This document shows positions 38,391-49,622 of a DNA stretch of 64,000 nt, piece after piece (the stretch's first letter is position 1; every line of letters begins with the position of its first letter). Both the position numbers and the translations under genes were made by a program. The DNA comes from Paulinella micropora (Eukaryota; Cercozoa; Imbricatea; Euglyphida; Paulinellidae). The notes below the pieces were generated by a model. That model was not told the origin of the DNA. It ran no database searches and saw nothing but the letters and a program-made list of their open reading frames with translations. Where the stretch lies: assembly GCA_019918135.1 (NCBI GenBank), contig WBZZ01000074.1, forward strand, positions 41,001 to 105,000, given 5' to 3'.

Positions 38391-39420
38391 GTCTCGAATT
38401 TGGAAAGGAGACCTTGTACGATGTTTGCTACTCGATGGTCTTGCTTGAGCCTGTCCTATGTATGCAAGGAACTTGAACAGACTTGAACAGACTTGAACAG
38501 ACTTGAACAGACTTGAACAGAACTTGAATACATGGTACAGAGTCGCCTCGTCTGCGTGTGGTGAACATGCACAACTGTCACCATGACCGGCCACACATAG
38601 ACAGGTGAACTAGCTGTCATGTGTAGGTGTAATGGCAGACCTTGTGCGATGTTCGCTGTTGGTGTTTCCAAAAAAGCAGGTAGGAGTTCCCCAATTCGAG
38701 CTGTTAAAAGCACACACAAAGTGTGACTCTTCCGAAAATAAAGGGAAATTCGAATTGTAAGTCTACGGTCTTGACTAGCCTGGTGTGAGGAAATTGCCAA
38801 CCGGCATTCAAATGAATAAGCACACGACTGTCATTTGATCTCAAAATACTTCCGAGAACAGGGAAGGTACCAAAAGACGCTGGGATGGTCAATTCCAGTT
38901 TATTTAGTACACTTGCTTGACAGACTACTTGTCCCTTTCGAAACAATGCAAATTCTGAGAAATAACGAGAATAATTCAAGTGCTATCACGAGTTGTGTAG
39001 CGGTTGGAGTTGTTCAAGTCAGTCTGGAAAAATAAAGTAAAAAGGGTGAAAGAATGCCACTTTACCTGGTGTGTTGCATATTTACCTATCAATAATTATG
39101 ACTGTGGACCGGAAAAAGCGGTCAAAGGAAATAAAGTTTCAGATATGGGGGAAAAGGCAATAGTTAACATTTTCTAAAAAGTTAACAGGTAAAGGGAAAT
39201 AAATTGATCTGTTAACGGCAGTTGAAAACGTAACAACTACAAGTTATGACAGTTGATAAATAAATGGAAAGATGAAGTAACGGAACTAAAAATAGAAGTG
39301 TAAACTTAAAGAAAAAACTTGAAGAAAGTTTAACACAATATTAATGTTTCGGTCCTGTACGGTTTTCATTCCGATCGGAAAGGCTGCAACATGGGGTGTT
39401 AGACCACTATTATTAATGTA
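38391..39420. other. Non-coding stretch with a 10-bp tandem repeat
   Basis: I see no gene. Five copies of ACTTGAACAG lie at about 38,469-38,520. The rest is AT-rich with no recognisable structure. Confidence 0.6.
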
Positions 39421-40080
39421 ATAATCTATGATAGCAACTACACTTCATCAGCAGTACTACAGCTTTAATAAGAAAAGGCGCCAACAGAACACACCACGTA
39501 ACTTGACTGGCAGGATCATAAGTGATTGAATGACTCTACCGACACCGATACTCTGATACGGCAGGTCCTTAACTATTAATTAAGATTATTGTTATAGTTC
39601 CAACACTCCCCCTGGAACAAAGTAAATGTAATAAAAAAAACAATGTAATAATCTATGATAGCAACTACACTTCATCAGCAGTACTACAGCTTTAATAAGA
39701 AAAGGCGCCAACAGAACACACCACGTAACTTGACTGGCAGGATCATAAGTGATTGAATGACTCTACCGACACCGATACTCTGATACGGCAGGTCCTTAAC
39801 TATTAATTAAGATTATTGTTATAGTTCCAACACTCCCCCTGGAACAAAGTAAATGTAATAAAAAAAACAATGTAATAATCTATGATAGCAACTACACTTC
39901 ATCAGCAGTACTACAGCTTTAATAAGAAAAGGCGCCAACAGAACACACCACGTAACTTGACTGGCAGGATCATAAGTGATTGAATGACTCTACCGACACC
40001 GATACTCTGATACGGCAGGTCCTTAACTATTAATTAAGATTATTGTTATAGTTCCAACACTCCCCCTGGAACAAAGTAAA
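39421..40080. repeat. Three tandem 227-bp units carrying an LTR/polypurine-tract junction
   Basis: Units start at 39,421, 39,648 and 39,875 and look identical. Near its end each holds TCCAACACTCCCCCTGGAAC, which on the minus strand reads CCAGGGGGAG then TGTTGGA, a polypurine tract followed by a canonical LTR start. The array therefore derives from the 3' end of a minus-strand LTR element. Confidence 0.85.
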
Positions 40081-41165
40081 TTAATATGTAAGTTACTGCC
40101 GGTCCTATATACTATGATAAGTTACGCTATCTAATACTAGCCTATTTTGTGAAACATTAGAAAACACAAACTCAAAACATATAGTGTGACCCTTACCCTC
40201 ACTGTCGCACTCTCCGAGAAGTAATGTCGGGGTCGGCTACCCTTCTATCCACAGCGAGTATGCATCAACTAGAATACATACAAGGCAGCGGACCTGTGGT
40301 ATAGTCGGGCCTACCCAGCGAGAACTGAGAGGATAATTTCCTACTCTCCCTACCTCACGAATTAGTAAAAGTAATATGTGATAGACATAGTGATGACCTA
40401 CAAAGAAGCAACAACATAAATATGTAATATTCGTATGGTAATATATATGTACATTTGACAAGTATCGCACCTATGAACATAATGCAAAAATAAAATTTTG
40501 AAGCGCTTCCCCGGTAAGGGAGGTAAAATCTTTAAAAAAAATATTGGCGGGTCTGTACTTTCTGAAGGGGGGGACCCAGGTCTGTCGACAAAGGTTTTTG
40601 AACGTTGTTAACCAGAGGTGCTCAGTCTGATAATTTTTCTTATCCGGCTGCTCAATTTCTGGAACAATTCTTGAGTGTCCGGCTGCTCAATTCCTGCACA
40701 ATTGGATAGGAAAAAGGAAGTTTGGACGTAACGTCAAAAAGCGTAAAGTGAAAAAGCGATTACGAACTAACTGACTAACTAACGAACGAACACACGAAAA
40801 AAAATTCAACGGTGTAAGTGGAAAAAAACGTAAAGAAAAAAAGTTAGCTCGGGAGGTATATGCCCTGCGGGCCGAAGATATATATTAAGCTTATTAATAA
40901 TAGTAACAAAAAAAGATACAAAGCAAAAAAAACTGAGGAGCAAAAGAGGGTAAGGAAAAAAATTTATGCAAAAGGAAGGAAAAGAAGGAATGAGAATAAT
41001 GTTAACTTCAAAGTTTTATTCTAAATTACAGCTTTGCGGTAGTCCCAAGAGGGTAAATGTTGGTAAACTAATACATAACTTACCCATCTAACATGCAACC
41101 GTAGTTGTCAGAGGTCGTGCATTATTACAGCTGGGTAAGGGGATGGGTACAGGAAAGGCTTAAAA
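40081..41165. other. Non-coding, no recognisable feature
   Basis: AT-rich sequence with short local duplications (for example CCGGCTGCTCAATT near 40,648 and 40,681). I see no gene, RNA or transposon end here. Confidence 0.5.
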
Positions 41166-41235
41166 GTGTTTACGACTGCCAGGCTGCACATTTTCTCCAT
41201 GGCAACAAAAGTCAATAGAAATGGGTGGCTTTTGT

Positions 41236-41493
41236 CTAAACGGAAACAGCTTCTTTCTTCAACCACTGCCAATATGCCTCGAGGCTGTGTCCACGCTTCG
41301 CTTCAAGCAAAATATCCCTTGCTTCGGCTGGGCTCATCCCATTGCACTCCTGCCTCTCGATGTAGCAACCTTCCAGCGCTTCCACGTACTTGGCGGCCAC
41401 ACCAACGGCGTCATCAAAAGCAACAGGAGGACTCATCGCGTGAATAAAGTCGAAAACACTGAAAGAGGGGGTAGGAGAGATTTGCATACGCAA
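41236..41493 (-). CDS. Possible host exon, hypothetical
   Basis: An 85-residue open frame with natural-looking helical content (FDDAVGVAAKYVEALEGCY, MSPAEARDILLEAKRG). No family recognised. It may be a fragment of a transposase or host gene; the surrounding 41,500-42,420 has only short frames, of which a minus frame at 42,014-42,349 is the longest. Confidence 0.3.
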   Translation of the reverse strand: MRMQISPTPSFSVFDFIHAMSPPVAFDDAVGVAAKYVEALEGCYIERQECNGMSPAEARDILLEAKRGHSLEAYWQWLKKEAVSV

Positions 41494-42422
41494 GGCTCAT
41501 CAAGGCTGATACTTGTGCCAAAAGCAAAATGAAATGCAGTCTTCACATAAATTTGTGTTTAATGTATACACACTACACACGCAGGTACATAGATGCCTTA
41601 CATACACTCAGGCACGCATATCCTCATGCAGCATCCTATTCAGCTTTCATATCATATCAATCATTAGCATCCTCGTCCAGCTCTAGCACTCAGCCAGCTG
41701 CCGCTACTGTAGCAATATCGACACTCCCTTCATGAGCACGAGTCCCCACCACAGCAAATCATTCACACACATGTAACACCAATCGCCCCGCAGCCAACAA
41801 ATTCTTCGCTATCTACTCCTAACTATAGCAGTACTCTTGCACACTCCATAACACAGAAGGCACACCGACCACAGTAACATATCTCACTCATAGAAGCCAA
41901 ACTGAAACCACAAACGAACCACAGCTTCCAATTCCAACAGACACATCATACCATGCACCTGACATGTACACAATAAAAACAACATGCATGTCACCATGGA
42001 CAACAGGAAAATCTCATATACAAATCCACAACAAAGCAAATATACACCCACCTCTACAACAATCCCATACATATCCTGCACATATACAAAGACCAATCAC
42101 GCAGATCCATAACAAGGCATTCGTCCCCGAATTACATTTAAATGGAAAAGTATCGTTGTCTGCCTCACTTCGCACCACATCTCCATGGTGATTTAGATCT
42201 GGATCTCTGTCCATCCCAAAAATTGTCATAGCCTTGCTGTGCTCAACCTCTACACTGCTGTAACTCAAACCCAAGAGAGTGATCTGTTTCACAACAACAC
42301 AACACTCTACACCATACACTACTATACGCACAGACGTCATTGATGACAATTCTCCAGTTCCAATAACCGATCATCATCCCATAAATCATGTAAACCATAC
42401 CATCGTACACACACAAAAAAAA

Positions 42423-42556
42423 AGAAGAGACTAAGCGATTTGAGGCATGAAAACAAAAAACTAGCGCAAATTAATGAAAAATGTATGATAAGAAGAGACT
42501 AAGCGATTTGAGGCATGAAAACAAAAAACTAGCGCAAATTAATGAAAAAATGTCTG
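42423..42556. repeat. 68-bp tandem duplication
   Basis: AGAAGAGACTAAGCGATTTG begins at 42,423 and again at 42,491; the two units are nearly identical. Confidence 0.85.
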
Positions 42557-42606
42557 ATGCCTTCTTTTAATCCAATCAACGAACAATTACAGAAACAATT
42601 GGCAAT

Positions 42607-42736
<130 letters not shown>

Positions 42737-42919
42737 TAATTAATTAATGCTAGTAGTAGTATTAGTAGTAGTAGTGTAGTAGAAATAGTAATAGTAGTAG
42801 TAGTAATACTATTACTATTTCTACTACTAGTAGTAGTGGTAGTAGTAGTACTAGTAGTAGTAGTAATAGTAGTAGTAGTAGTAATAGTAATAGTAGTAGT
42901 AGTAGTAATAGTAATAATA

Positions 42920-43150
42920 GTGCTTCTCTGTCAATGGCTGATGCAAATCTGCACATGCGCCTCCATCGTCTCACCCGTGAGGGGAGTACGAAGAATTGAC
43001 GATAGGCTCTAATGACACCCCCGCACGGGCAGTTCCAACACTTCCAGACGGACCGGTATGTTCAATGAAAATACTGGTGGCACCGACGGGAATCGAACTG
43101 GCGACAGGGCCCAGATGGTAGAACTTGACCACTGGGCTATCACGGTGTCC
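42920..43150 (-). mobile_element. tRNA-derived SINE, copy 1
   Basis: Read on the minus strand the element begins GGACACCGTGATAGCCCAGT (A box TAGCCCAGTGGT), continues with B box AGTTCGATTCCC, and the tRNA part ends CGGTGCCACCA at 43,075, so it includes the CCA tail. A tRNA-unrelated body follows, ending AGAAGCACTATT and then an (ATT)-rich tail at lower coordinates. Plus-strand frames through it are not genes. Confidence 0.85.
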
Positions 43151-43173
43151 AAAATAATAATAATAATAATAAT

Positions 43174-43282
43174 ACTATATCTGAGGCGTACTGATGCAGC
43201 TAATGGCATATCCTCAACGGACATAAGCCTCCAATACCCTTGTTCGAGGTCCTCCACCCCCCCGTGTCAGTCTCTCGCCTGA
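43174..43282. repeat. Second short repeat, copy 1 (copy 2 at 43,667-43,773)
   Basis: About 107 bp beginning ACTATATCTGAGGCGTACTG occur twice, the second followed by a long (AAT)n tail. CCTTGTTCGAGGTACTCC near the end resembles a pol III B box, so this could be another SINE on the plus strand. Confidence 0.6.
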
Positions 43283-43772
43283 TGATCGGGGCCACCGATG
43301 GAGCTCCTGAGGGTAAGACTGCACTAAGCCGAGGTTATTCCGCAGTCCCAGCAACCTCTTGCAAGACGTCACCGAATGTGCAAGTGCATACACCAAGCGC
43401 GGTTGCTAGAGCTGCCTCGAAACCCCACCCATAACAATCTGGTGTCTGCTGGGTCCTGGGCTATCAACCAGCATATGCGGAGTTTAAGATCTTTTACGCG
43501 CGCAACGACCCTCCTCCCCAGCATCTACCACCAAAGGGTTATGAGTTGGCGTCACAGTTTAACGCCTTGAGGCCATTGGGCTGGAACTCTGTTTAGCAAG
43601 TGTGACTAGGTTTTTTCATCGGGATTTCCCTCAAATATGTCACAGTCAACACTCCAAGGCAGATTTACTATATCTGAGGCGTACTGATGCAGCTAATGGC
43701 ATATCCTCAACGGACATAAGCCTCCAATACCCTTGTTCGAGGTACTCCACCCCCCCGTGTCAGTCTCTCGCC

Positions 43773-43773
<1 letters not shown>

Positions 43774-43866
<93 letters not shown>
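43774..43866. repeat. (AAT)n microsatellite
   Basis: About 31 uninterrupted AAT units attached to the end of the second short repeat. Long Tyr, Ile or Leu runs in translations here come from the repeat. Confidence 0.95.
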
Positions 43867-43867
<1 letters not shown>

Positions 43868-43879
43868 GTACCTAGGGGC

Positions 43880-45120
43880 TGCGCCAACACCTGAAAGGAT
43901 GGTTTGCGGTCCGCTTCGCGCACCCCGCACCCCCCTCTTCCCAAGTTCGCTTTTCCTCTCATTCTCACATGCACAACCTTTACAGCCTTGGAGCAACTCA
44001 GCGTCTTCCACTGCTTGTTTAATGCAGTCCTCCTGCAGGTGCGCAAAAATAGGCACATCTTGGAACCCCTTGTACTGTCCTTCTGCGCTGATAGCAGCGT
44101 TACGGCCGTACCGGATGGCGTTTTCATGCGTTTTCCGGCGCGGGGGGTCCGCTCCCTCTGGGTGTCGCCAGTCATAGAAGTCCCCTACTTTGACCGCCCT
44201 CATTTCACACTTTGTACAGCCCTCGTAGCCTAGCTGGTTGTGACAGAGCACCTGCACATGGGCAATATAATCGGCAGCCACAAAAAAAGGTTGAACTCGT
44301 TTGTTGCAGGTCCGCAATAAGTGGCTTCAACCAGGGCTTCAGTACGCGTGGCTTGCTAGGCCCTGGTATAATGTCACTAAAAACCGTGAAGCGAGAGTCG
44401 GAACGTAAGAAAAAGGGCAGGTTAAGTATTTCCAGAGTTACTAGTTGAACACTGTACGTCGTATTCACCGTGCGAAAACACTGTATTCCATCAAAAAAGA
44501 GCGCCAGGGTCAGGACGTTGGGGTCGCGAATGTACTTCTTCCTCGCAGGGCTACCCCGTAGCTCCGTGGGGATGTACAAGCGTACAGGCATGCCTGTTGA
44601 CTTGCTCACCGGGATGTAACGTTGAACATCTATGTCAGCCATGCACTGTTGTCATGAACCTTGAAGTATTTCCAGGGGCTGGAAATATTTCCAGACAAGT
44701 TGCTTGGGCCAGCACCGCAGCCAAGGACTCCTTCACATCCAGGTGCCGTAACATCCATTTCGGAGCCTCTTCCGGTGTGATTGCGATGTCTTTATGACAC
44801 GCTCTGCACCTGGGCGGAACGGTGCCCTTCCATTCAGAAACACCTTCCTTGCATTCATTGGGGCAGACGAAATAATTCTTGCGGATGTGCGCGATGCTGC
44901 GGAACATGCTTTTCGCGAAACTCTGCCATCCGGGGATGACCGGGGCAGGCGCGCCACCATCCAAAACAACTAGATTGATTATGTCCACCACGGCCTCCAT
45001 GAGGGCACGAGGAGCGTGGTGAAAGGCTGCCAGCTCTGCCAGCATGTCCAGAACGGCGCCCCGTGTCAGCAAGCCATTGCGGAACAACTTGCAGGACAGG
45101 CCATCCGTGGACAACTCTCC
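43880..45120 (-). pseudogene. Tnp2-like (CACTA/EnSpm-type) transposase remnant
   Basis: On the minus strand, 45,114-44,700 encodes FVCPNECKEG and RCRACHKDIAI, a cysteine-rich N-terminal region followed by WMLRHLDVKESL. The segment from about 44,650 to 44,205 encodes NVLTLALFFDGIQCFRTVN, LEILNLPFFLR and SDIIPGPSKPRVLKPWLKPL, the pattern of Tnp2 transposases (Asp-Gly after a beta strand, then IPGPxxP and a PLI motif). The segment 44,250-43,880 continues with CTKCEMRAVKVGDFYDWRH. An intron-like gap with two palindrome units separates the first two segments near 44,680. The C-terminus is lost at the (AAT)n tract. Confidence 0.5.
44663..44694. repeat. Palindrome array P1 (2 units)
   Basis: Two GGAAATATTTCC-type units lie in the apparent intron of the Tnp2-like gene, just upstream of ACAACAG, a candidate 3' splice site on the minus strand. 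Confidence 0.75.
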
Positions 45121-45689
45121 CTCGTCCGCCCCATGTGCTAAGCGCCTTCTCTAAGGTTGTCTTCCACTTGCTGTTGCAGCCAAGCAAGGCGGACTTGTTG
45201 TTCGAGATCCCCTGCATCAAGATCGCGATGGTCGTCAATGTCGCGGTCACTGTCGTGGCCACTGTCATGATCAGTAAAAGCATTGGTGCTGTCACACACG
45301 TCGACGTCCGCATTGTCGTCCTTCTCCTGCGCCGCTGCGTGTCTCTGAACAAGACCTGCAAAACAGACGTACACACACAAAAGTATTACATACCCTCCTT
45401 CTCCATACATACATACATGCTGTCATATATTCAACGCGCAGAATTAATATACGTTGAGACATAGTTGCAGATAATACAGGCGTACATAGTTACACATACA
45501 TAGATAGTATTGCAATCATTGGTAGGCTTAAATTGTGTTTGTTTCCTTCCAAAAGAGACCCAGTTGTTCAGGGTTTATTCCTTGTTCAAGCATTTTGAGT
45601 ACATGGCGTCTAATTGTCAGGTCAGTCTGCAAAAGTCCCATCCTTGTACAGTCTCCGCAGGGACAGGGACGAAGACTGCGCGGGTGACT

Positions 45690-45824
45690 CCCGCCTCTGT
45701 AGGACATGTCGGTCCGGACGATGAAAACCTGGAAAGTCTGGAAATATTTCCAGTTACTGGAAATATTTCCAGTGGCTGGAAATGTTCCCGCCTCTGTAGG
45801 ACATGTCGGTCCGGACGATGAAAA
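45690..45824. repeat. Palindrome array P2 flanked by 38-bp direct repeats
   Basis: Palindrome units at 45,729-45,786 are bracketed by perfect 38-bp copies of a segment starting CCCGCCTCTGTAGGACATGT (45,690-45,727 and 45,787-45,824). Confidence 0.85.
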
Positions 45825-45912
45825 TGGCATTGGCGGGCCCAACTTCACCGCCGCACGAGTTTTTGAATCTTTGCAAGGGGTGTCTGGTTTTTGCAAAAAG
45901 AACCAAGAAACC

Positions 45913-47356
45913 ATGGCGAGAACCAAGAAGGCCACGAGGGAGCAGAGGGCCGTGCGCATGGCAAAAGCAGCAGCAGCAGCAGCATCGAGAGCAGCGCAGC
46001 GCAAGCAGGCACCAGACACTGCCAACTACTCTCCGGGGAAAAATACTGGAGCTGCGAAAAGAGCAAAAAGGGGCGAGGTAGCGGGCAAACAGCTAGTTGT
46101 CAAACGTGGCCTTCTCTTGTCTGAGGGTTCCGAGGAAGAACAAAAACAAGACAATGCTGAAGTAGAGGAAGAAGAGAATATTGAGCATGTAGAAGAAGAA
46201 GAACCAAAAGGAGAAGAAGGAGGAGGAAAAGGTAAAGAAGAAGAAGAAGAAGAAGAAGAAGAAGAAGAAGAAGAAGAAGAAGAAGAAGAAGAAGAAGAAG
46301 AAGAAGAAGATGACGAAGACAAGGAAAATGCTGAACAAGAAAAAGAACAAGAACAGGAAAAAGAAAAAGAAAAAGACCAGGAAAACACAGCTCCTGCTGC
46401 TGCTGTTTCTTCCTCTTCCTCTTCTTCTTTTTCTTCTTCTTCTTCCTCCTCCTCCTCCTCCTCCTCCTCTTCTTCTTCTTCTTCTTCTCCTCCTCCTCCT
46501 CCTCCTCCTGCTGCCCAGGATTCGAATGAACCTGACACGGAGTTGGCGTTGCATGATCAAGCTGAGCAGAATAGAGCTAGGGAAGAGCGTGCTGCTGCTG
46601 CTGCTGCTGCTGCGTCTGATGCAAGTAAGGCAGAGGACGAGGAGGCAGACAACGCTGTAAACAACAAGAGGAAGAGGGAAGAAGCGAACGGAAAAGAAAA
46701 AGGTGGAAAGAAAAAAAAGGAAAAAAGAATAGAGAAGAGGTAGAAGAGGATGACGAAGAGGAAGAGGCCGAGGAGACAAACACAGCTGTAAAAAAGAGCA
46801 AGAAAGACAAGGAAAGGGAAAGGGGTGGTAAGAGCAAGAAAGGAAAAGCAGAGGTAGAAACGAGTGAAGAAGAGGTAGAAACGAGTGATGAAGAGGTAAG
46901 AAATGATGACAAGCAAGCAAATCGTACAGAGGAGGAAGAGAAGATAAAAAACGAAAGGAAGAGAGGAGGGAGCAGAGGGAAAAAAAACGGGCAGAAAACC
47001 TGAAGGCGGGGCTTCTAACAATGGATACCGACTTGGAGTCTTCGACGGAGGAGGAGGAGGAGGAGCAAAACACCAAACGGAGTCAATCAAAGAAGAGATC
47101 GAGAAAGGGGAAGGCGGAAAAGAAGAACAGCAAGAAGAGCCGCAAGAAGAGCAAGAAGAGAGGAGGCGCGCAGGACGACGACGAGGACGACGCTGTGAAC
47201 AAGCGTCGCATCGCCCTGCTGACCAAGTGTCTCCCCGCCATCTTGCCAAAGTTATCGGACAAGCCGACTCACTGGAAGAAGTGGGTGGCAAAAGTCAATC
47301 AGGGCAGATCCAGCACAACAGAGGGGTGCCACAGCTTCGCCAAATTTGATAAGTGG
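45913..47356 (+). CDS. Charged low-complexity nuclear-type protein, first exon(s)
   Basis: The ATG at 45,913 begins MARTKKATREQRAVRM, followed by an Ala-rich basic helix, acidic Glu runs from a (GAA)n tract (46,225-46,310), Ser and Pro runs, then alternating Lys-rich and Glu-rich blocks. The coding frame changes near 46,725 and 46,985, both at A-runs, while composition stays continuous, so the breaks look like indels in homopolymers. The last block, NKRRIALLTKCLPAILPKLS and THWKKWVAKVNQGR, looks globular. A GTGAGT donor follows at 47,357. Composition suggests a nucleolar or chromatin protein; no family recognised. Confidence 0.5.
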
Positions 47357-47369
47357 TGAGTACGGTAAA

Positions 47370-47612
47370 AATATATCCAGTCCCTGGAAATATTTCCAGT
47401 CATTGGAAATATTTCCAGTGGCTGGAAATATTTCCAGTGGCTGAAAATATCTCCAGTGGCTGAAAATATTTCCAATGGCTGGAAATATTTCCAGTTTCTG
47501 GAAATATTTCCAATGGCTGAAAATATTTCCAGTCACTGGAAATATTTCCAGCCATTGGAAATATTTCCAATGACTGGAAATATTTCCAGAGGTTGGAAAT
47601 ATTTCCGATTTC
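47370..47612. repeat. Palindrome array P3 (12 units)
   Basis: Twelve units of (G)GGAAATATTTCC-type palindromes at a 19-bp period begin just after the GTGAGT donor. Spacers are mostly TGG, TCA or CCA type triplets. Confidence 0.9.
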
Positions 47613-47638
47613 TAATAATAATAATAGCAATGACAATA

Positions 47639-47906
47639 GTGCTTCTCTGTCAATGGCTGATGCATTTCTGCACATGCGCCTCCATCGTCTCACCCGTGAG
47701 GGGAGTACAAAGAATTGACGATAAGCTCTAATGACACCCCCGCAAGGGCAGTTCCGACACTTCCAGACGGGCCGGTATGTTCAATGAAAATACTGGTCCA
47801 GAAATAGACCGGTATGTTCAATGAAAATACTGGTGGCACCGACGGGAATCGAACTGGCGACAGGGCCCAGATGGTAGAACTTGACCACTGGGCTATCACG
47901 GTGTCC
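47639..47906 (-). mobile_element. tRNA-derived SINE, copy 2 (37-bp internal duplication)
   Basis: Same family as copy 1. The segment containing CCGGTATGTTCAATGAAAAT is present twice, giving a longer subfamily. The (ATT)-type tail points to lower coordinates. Confidence 0.85.
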
Positions 47907-47929
47907 AATAGCAATGACAATAATAATAA

Positions 47930-48120
47930 TAATAATAATAATAATAGTGTATCTCCTGCCAATTGCTGAGCCAAAAGGCCATGTGCATCCAGTCCTCCAT
48001 TCCATAAGGAAAGTCTCCACACCAATCGGTGGAATAAAGGAAGTGACGGCATAGAACATTACTCTAGGAGCTTTATACCAATCAGCCCATGGAAAGGACC
48101 GATGGCCTATGTACTCCCTA

Positions 48121-48121
<1 letters not shown>
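47930..48121. repeat. Unclassified segment between (AAT)n tracts
   Basis: About 170 bp starting GTGTATCTCCTGCCAATTGC lie between two (AAT)n tracts. It is unlike the SINE body. By position it is probably another short retroposon with the same tail type. Confidence 0.4.
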
Positions 48122-48169
<48 letters not shown>

Positions 48170-48400
48170 GTGCTTCTCTGTCAATGGCTGATGCATTTCT
48201 GCACATGCGCCTCCATCGTCTCACCCGTGAGGGGAGTACGAAGAATTGACGATAGGCTCTAATGACACCCCCGCAAGGGCAGTTCCAACACTTCCAGACG
48301 GACCGGTATGTTCAATGAAAATACTGGTGGCACCGACTGGAATCGAACTGGCGACAGGGCCCAGATGGTAGAACTTGACCACTGGGCTATCACGGTGTCC
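48170..48400 (-). mobile_element. tRNA-derived SINE, copy 3
   Basis: Short subfamily without the 37-bp duplication. Flanked by (AAT)n on both sides: its own tail at lower coordinates and the tail of copy 4 against its tRNA head. Confidence 0.85.
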
Positions 48401-48404
48401 ATAA

Positions 48405-48468
<64 letters not shown>

Positions 48469-48736
48469 GTGCCTCTCTGTCAATGGCTGATGCATTTCTG
48501 CACATGCGCCTCCATCGTCTCACCCGTGAGGGGAGTACGAAGAATTGACGATAAGCTCTAATGACACCCCCGCAAGGGCAGTTCCAACACTTCCAGACGG
48601 GCCGGTATGTTCAATGAAAATACTGGTCCAGAAATAGACCGGTATGTTCAATGAAAATACTGGTGGCACCGACGGGAATCGAACTGGCGACAGGGCTCAG
48701 ATGGTAGAACTTGACCACTGGGCTATCACGGTGTCC
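48469..48736 (-). mobile_element. tRNA-derived SINE, copy 4 (duplicated subfamily)
   Basis: Long subfamily with the 37-bp duplication. Its (ATT)n tail at 48,401-48,468 abuts copy 3. Confidence 0.85.
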
Positions 48737-48790
<54 letters not shown>

Positions 48791-49056
48791 GTGCTTCTCT
48801 GTCAATGGCTGATGCATTTCTGCACATGCGCCTCCATCGTCTCACCCGTGAGGGGAGTACGAAGAATTGACGATAGGCTCTAATGACACCCCCACAAGGG
48901 CAGTTCCAACACTTCCAGACGGGCCGGTATGTTCAATGAAAATACTGGTCCAGACGGATCGGTATGTTCAATGAAAATACTGGTGGCACCGACGGGAATC
49001 GAACTGGCGACAGGGCCCATATGGTAGAACTTGACCACTGGGCTATCACGGTGTCC
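48791..49056 (-). mobile_element. tRNA-derived SINE, copy 5 (duplicated subfamily variant)
   Basis: Long subfamily in which the first half of the duplication reads CAGACGGATCGG, a variant of the other copies. Its tail at 48,737-48,790 abuts copy 4. Confidence 0.85.
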
Positions 49057-49136
49057 AGTAATAATAATAATAATAATAATAATAATGATAATAAGAATAG
49101 TAATAACTCTCTGTGTGTCTCAAACACATACTTTCA

Positions 49137-49176
<40 letters not shown>

Positions 49177-49192
49177 TGCGTACCGTGTGTAG

Positions 49193-49430
49193 GGCGGCTA
49201 GTAGCTGCCGCGGTGAGGATTTGACGGAACAAGAGCACGATTGGAGGTGATGCTTGGTGCGTCTGTTGACTCGGACCGTTTTGCCCAACATTGTGGGCAC
49301 CGATCGTGAGTCTGTTCCCAGTTTCAGAAAGCTTCAGACGAAACACGAGTTCCAGACTAAGCGGTCGGCGATTCTGGCCTTCTTACAGGCCTTCACGAGA
49401 ACTGCTTTGCCTACAGTCCCCTTCGGTTTG
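49193..49430 (+). CDS. Candidate host exon
   Basis: After a (TC)n tract and the acceptor GTGTGTAG at 49,192, a frame encodes LLTRTVLPNIVGTDRESVPS then FQTKRSAILAFLQAFTRTAL. It ends near CCTTCGGTTTGCATC, a possible donor, and the next 220 bases hold palindrome array P4. Exon ends are uncertain. Confidence 0.35.
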
Positions 49431-49463
49431 CATCTCTCTCTCTCGCTCTCTCACGCTCCAGCA

Positions 49464-49622
49464 GTATTTCGATTGGCTGGAAATACTTCCAGTGGCTGTA
49501 AATATTTCCAGCCACTGGAAATATTTCCAGTGGCTAGAAATATTTCCAGCCACTGGAAATATTTCCAGTGGCTGGAAATATTTCCAGCCAGTGGAAATAT
49601 TGTCCAGCCAATGTATTTCCAG
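49464..49622. repeat. Palindrome array P4 (about 7 units)
   Basis: Units of the CTGGAAATATTTCCAG type at a 19-bp period lie between a (TC)-rich tract and the acceptor TGTGTCCAG at 49,655. Confidence 0.85.

Noticed and set aside
38469..38520. CRISPR-like array
   Set aside because: Five 10-bp units are directly adjacent with no spacers; it is a simple tandem repeat in eukaryotic DNA.
43075..43150. Functional tRNA genes at the five tRNA-like sites
   Set aside because: Each is joined to the same long non-tRNA body and ATT tail and the acceptor 5' strand has drifted; they are SINE heads.
43772..44317. Long poly-Tyr, poly-Ile and poly-Leu proteins
   Set aside because: They are translations of (AAT)n tracts at 43,774, 48,121, 48,405 and 48,740.
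45706..45912. Upstream start of the charged host protein at 45,706
   Set aside because: That stretch runs through the palindrome array and its 38-bp flanking repeat; the Met at 45,913 begins the natural composition.
46026..47291. Long minus-strand frames opposite 45,913-47,356 rich in Ser, Phe or Arg
   Set aside because: They mirror GAA and TCT repeats of the plus-strand gene and show no domain.
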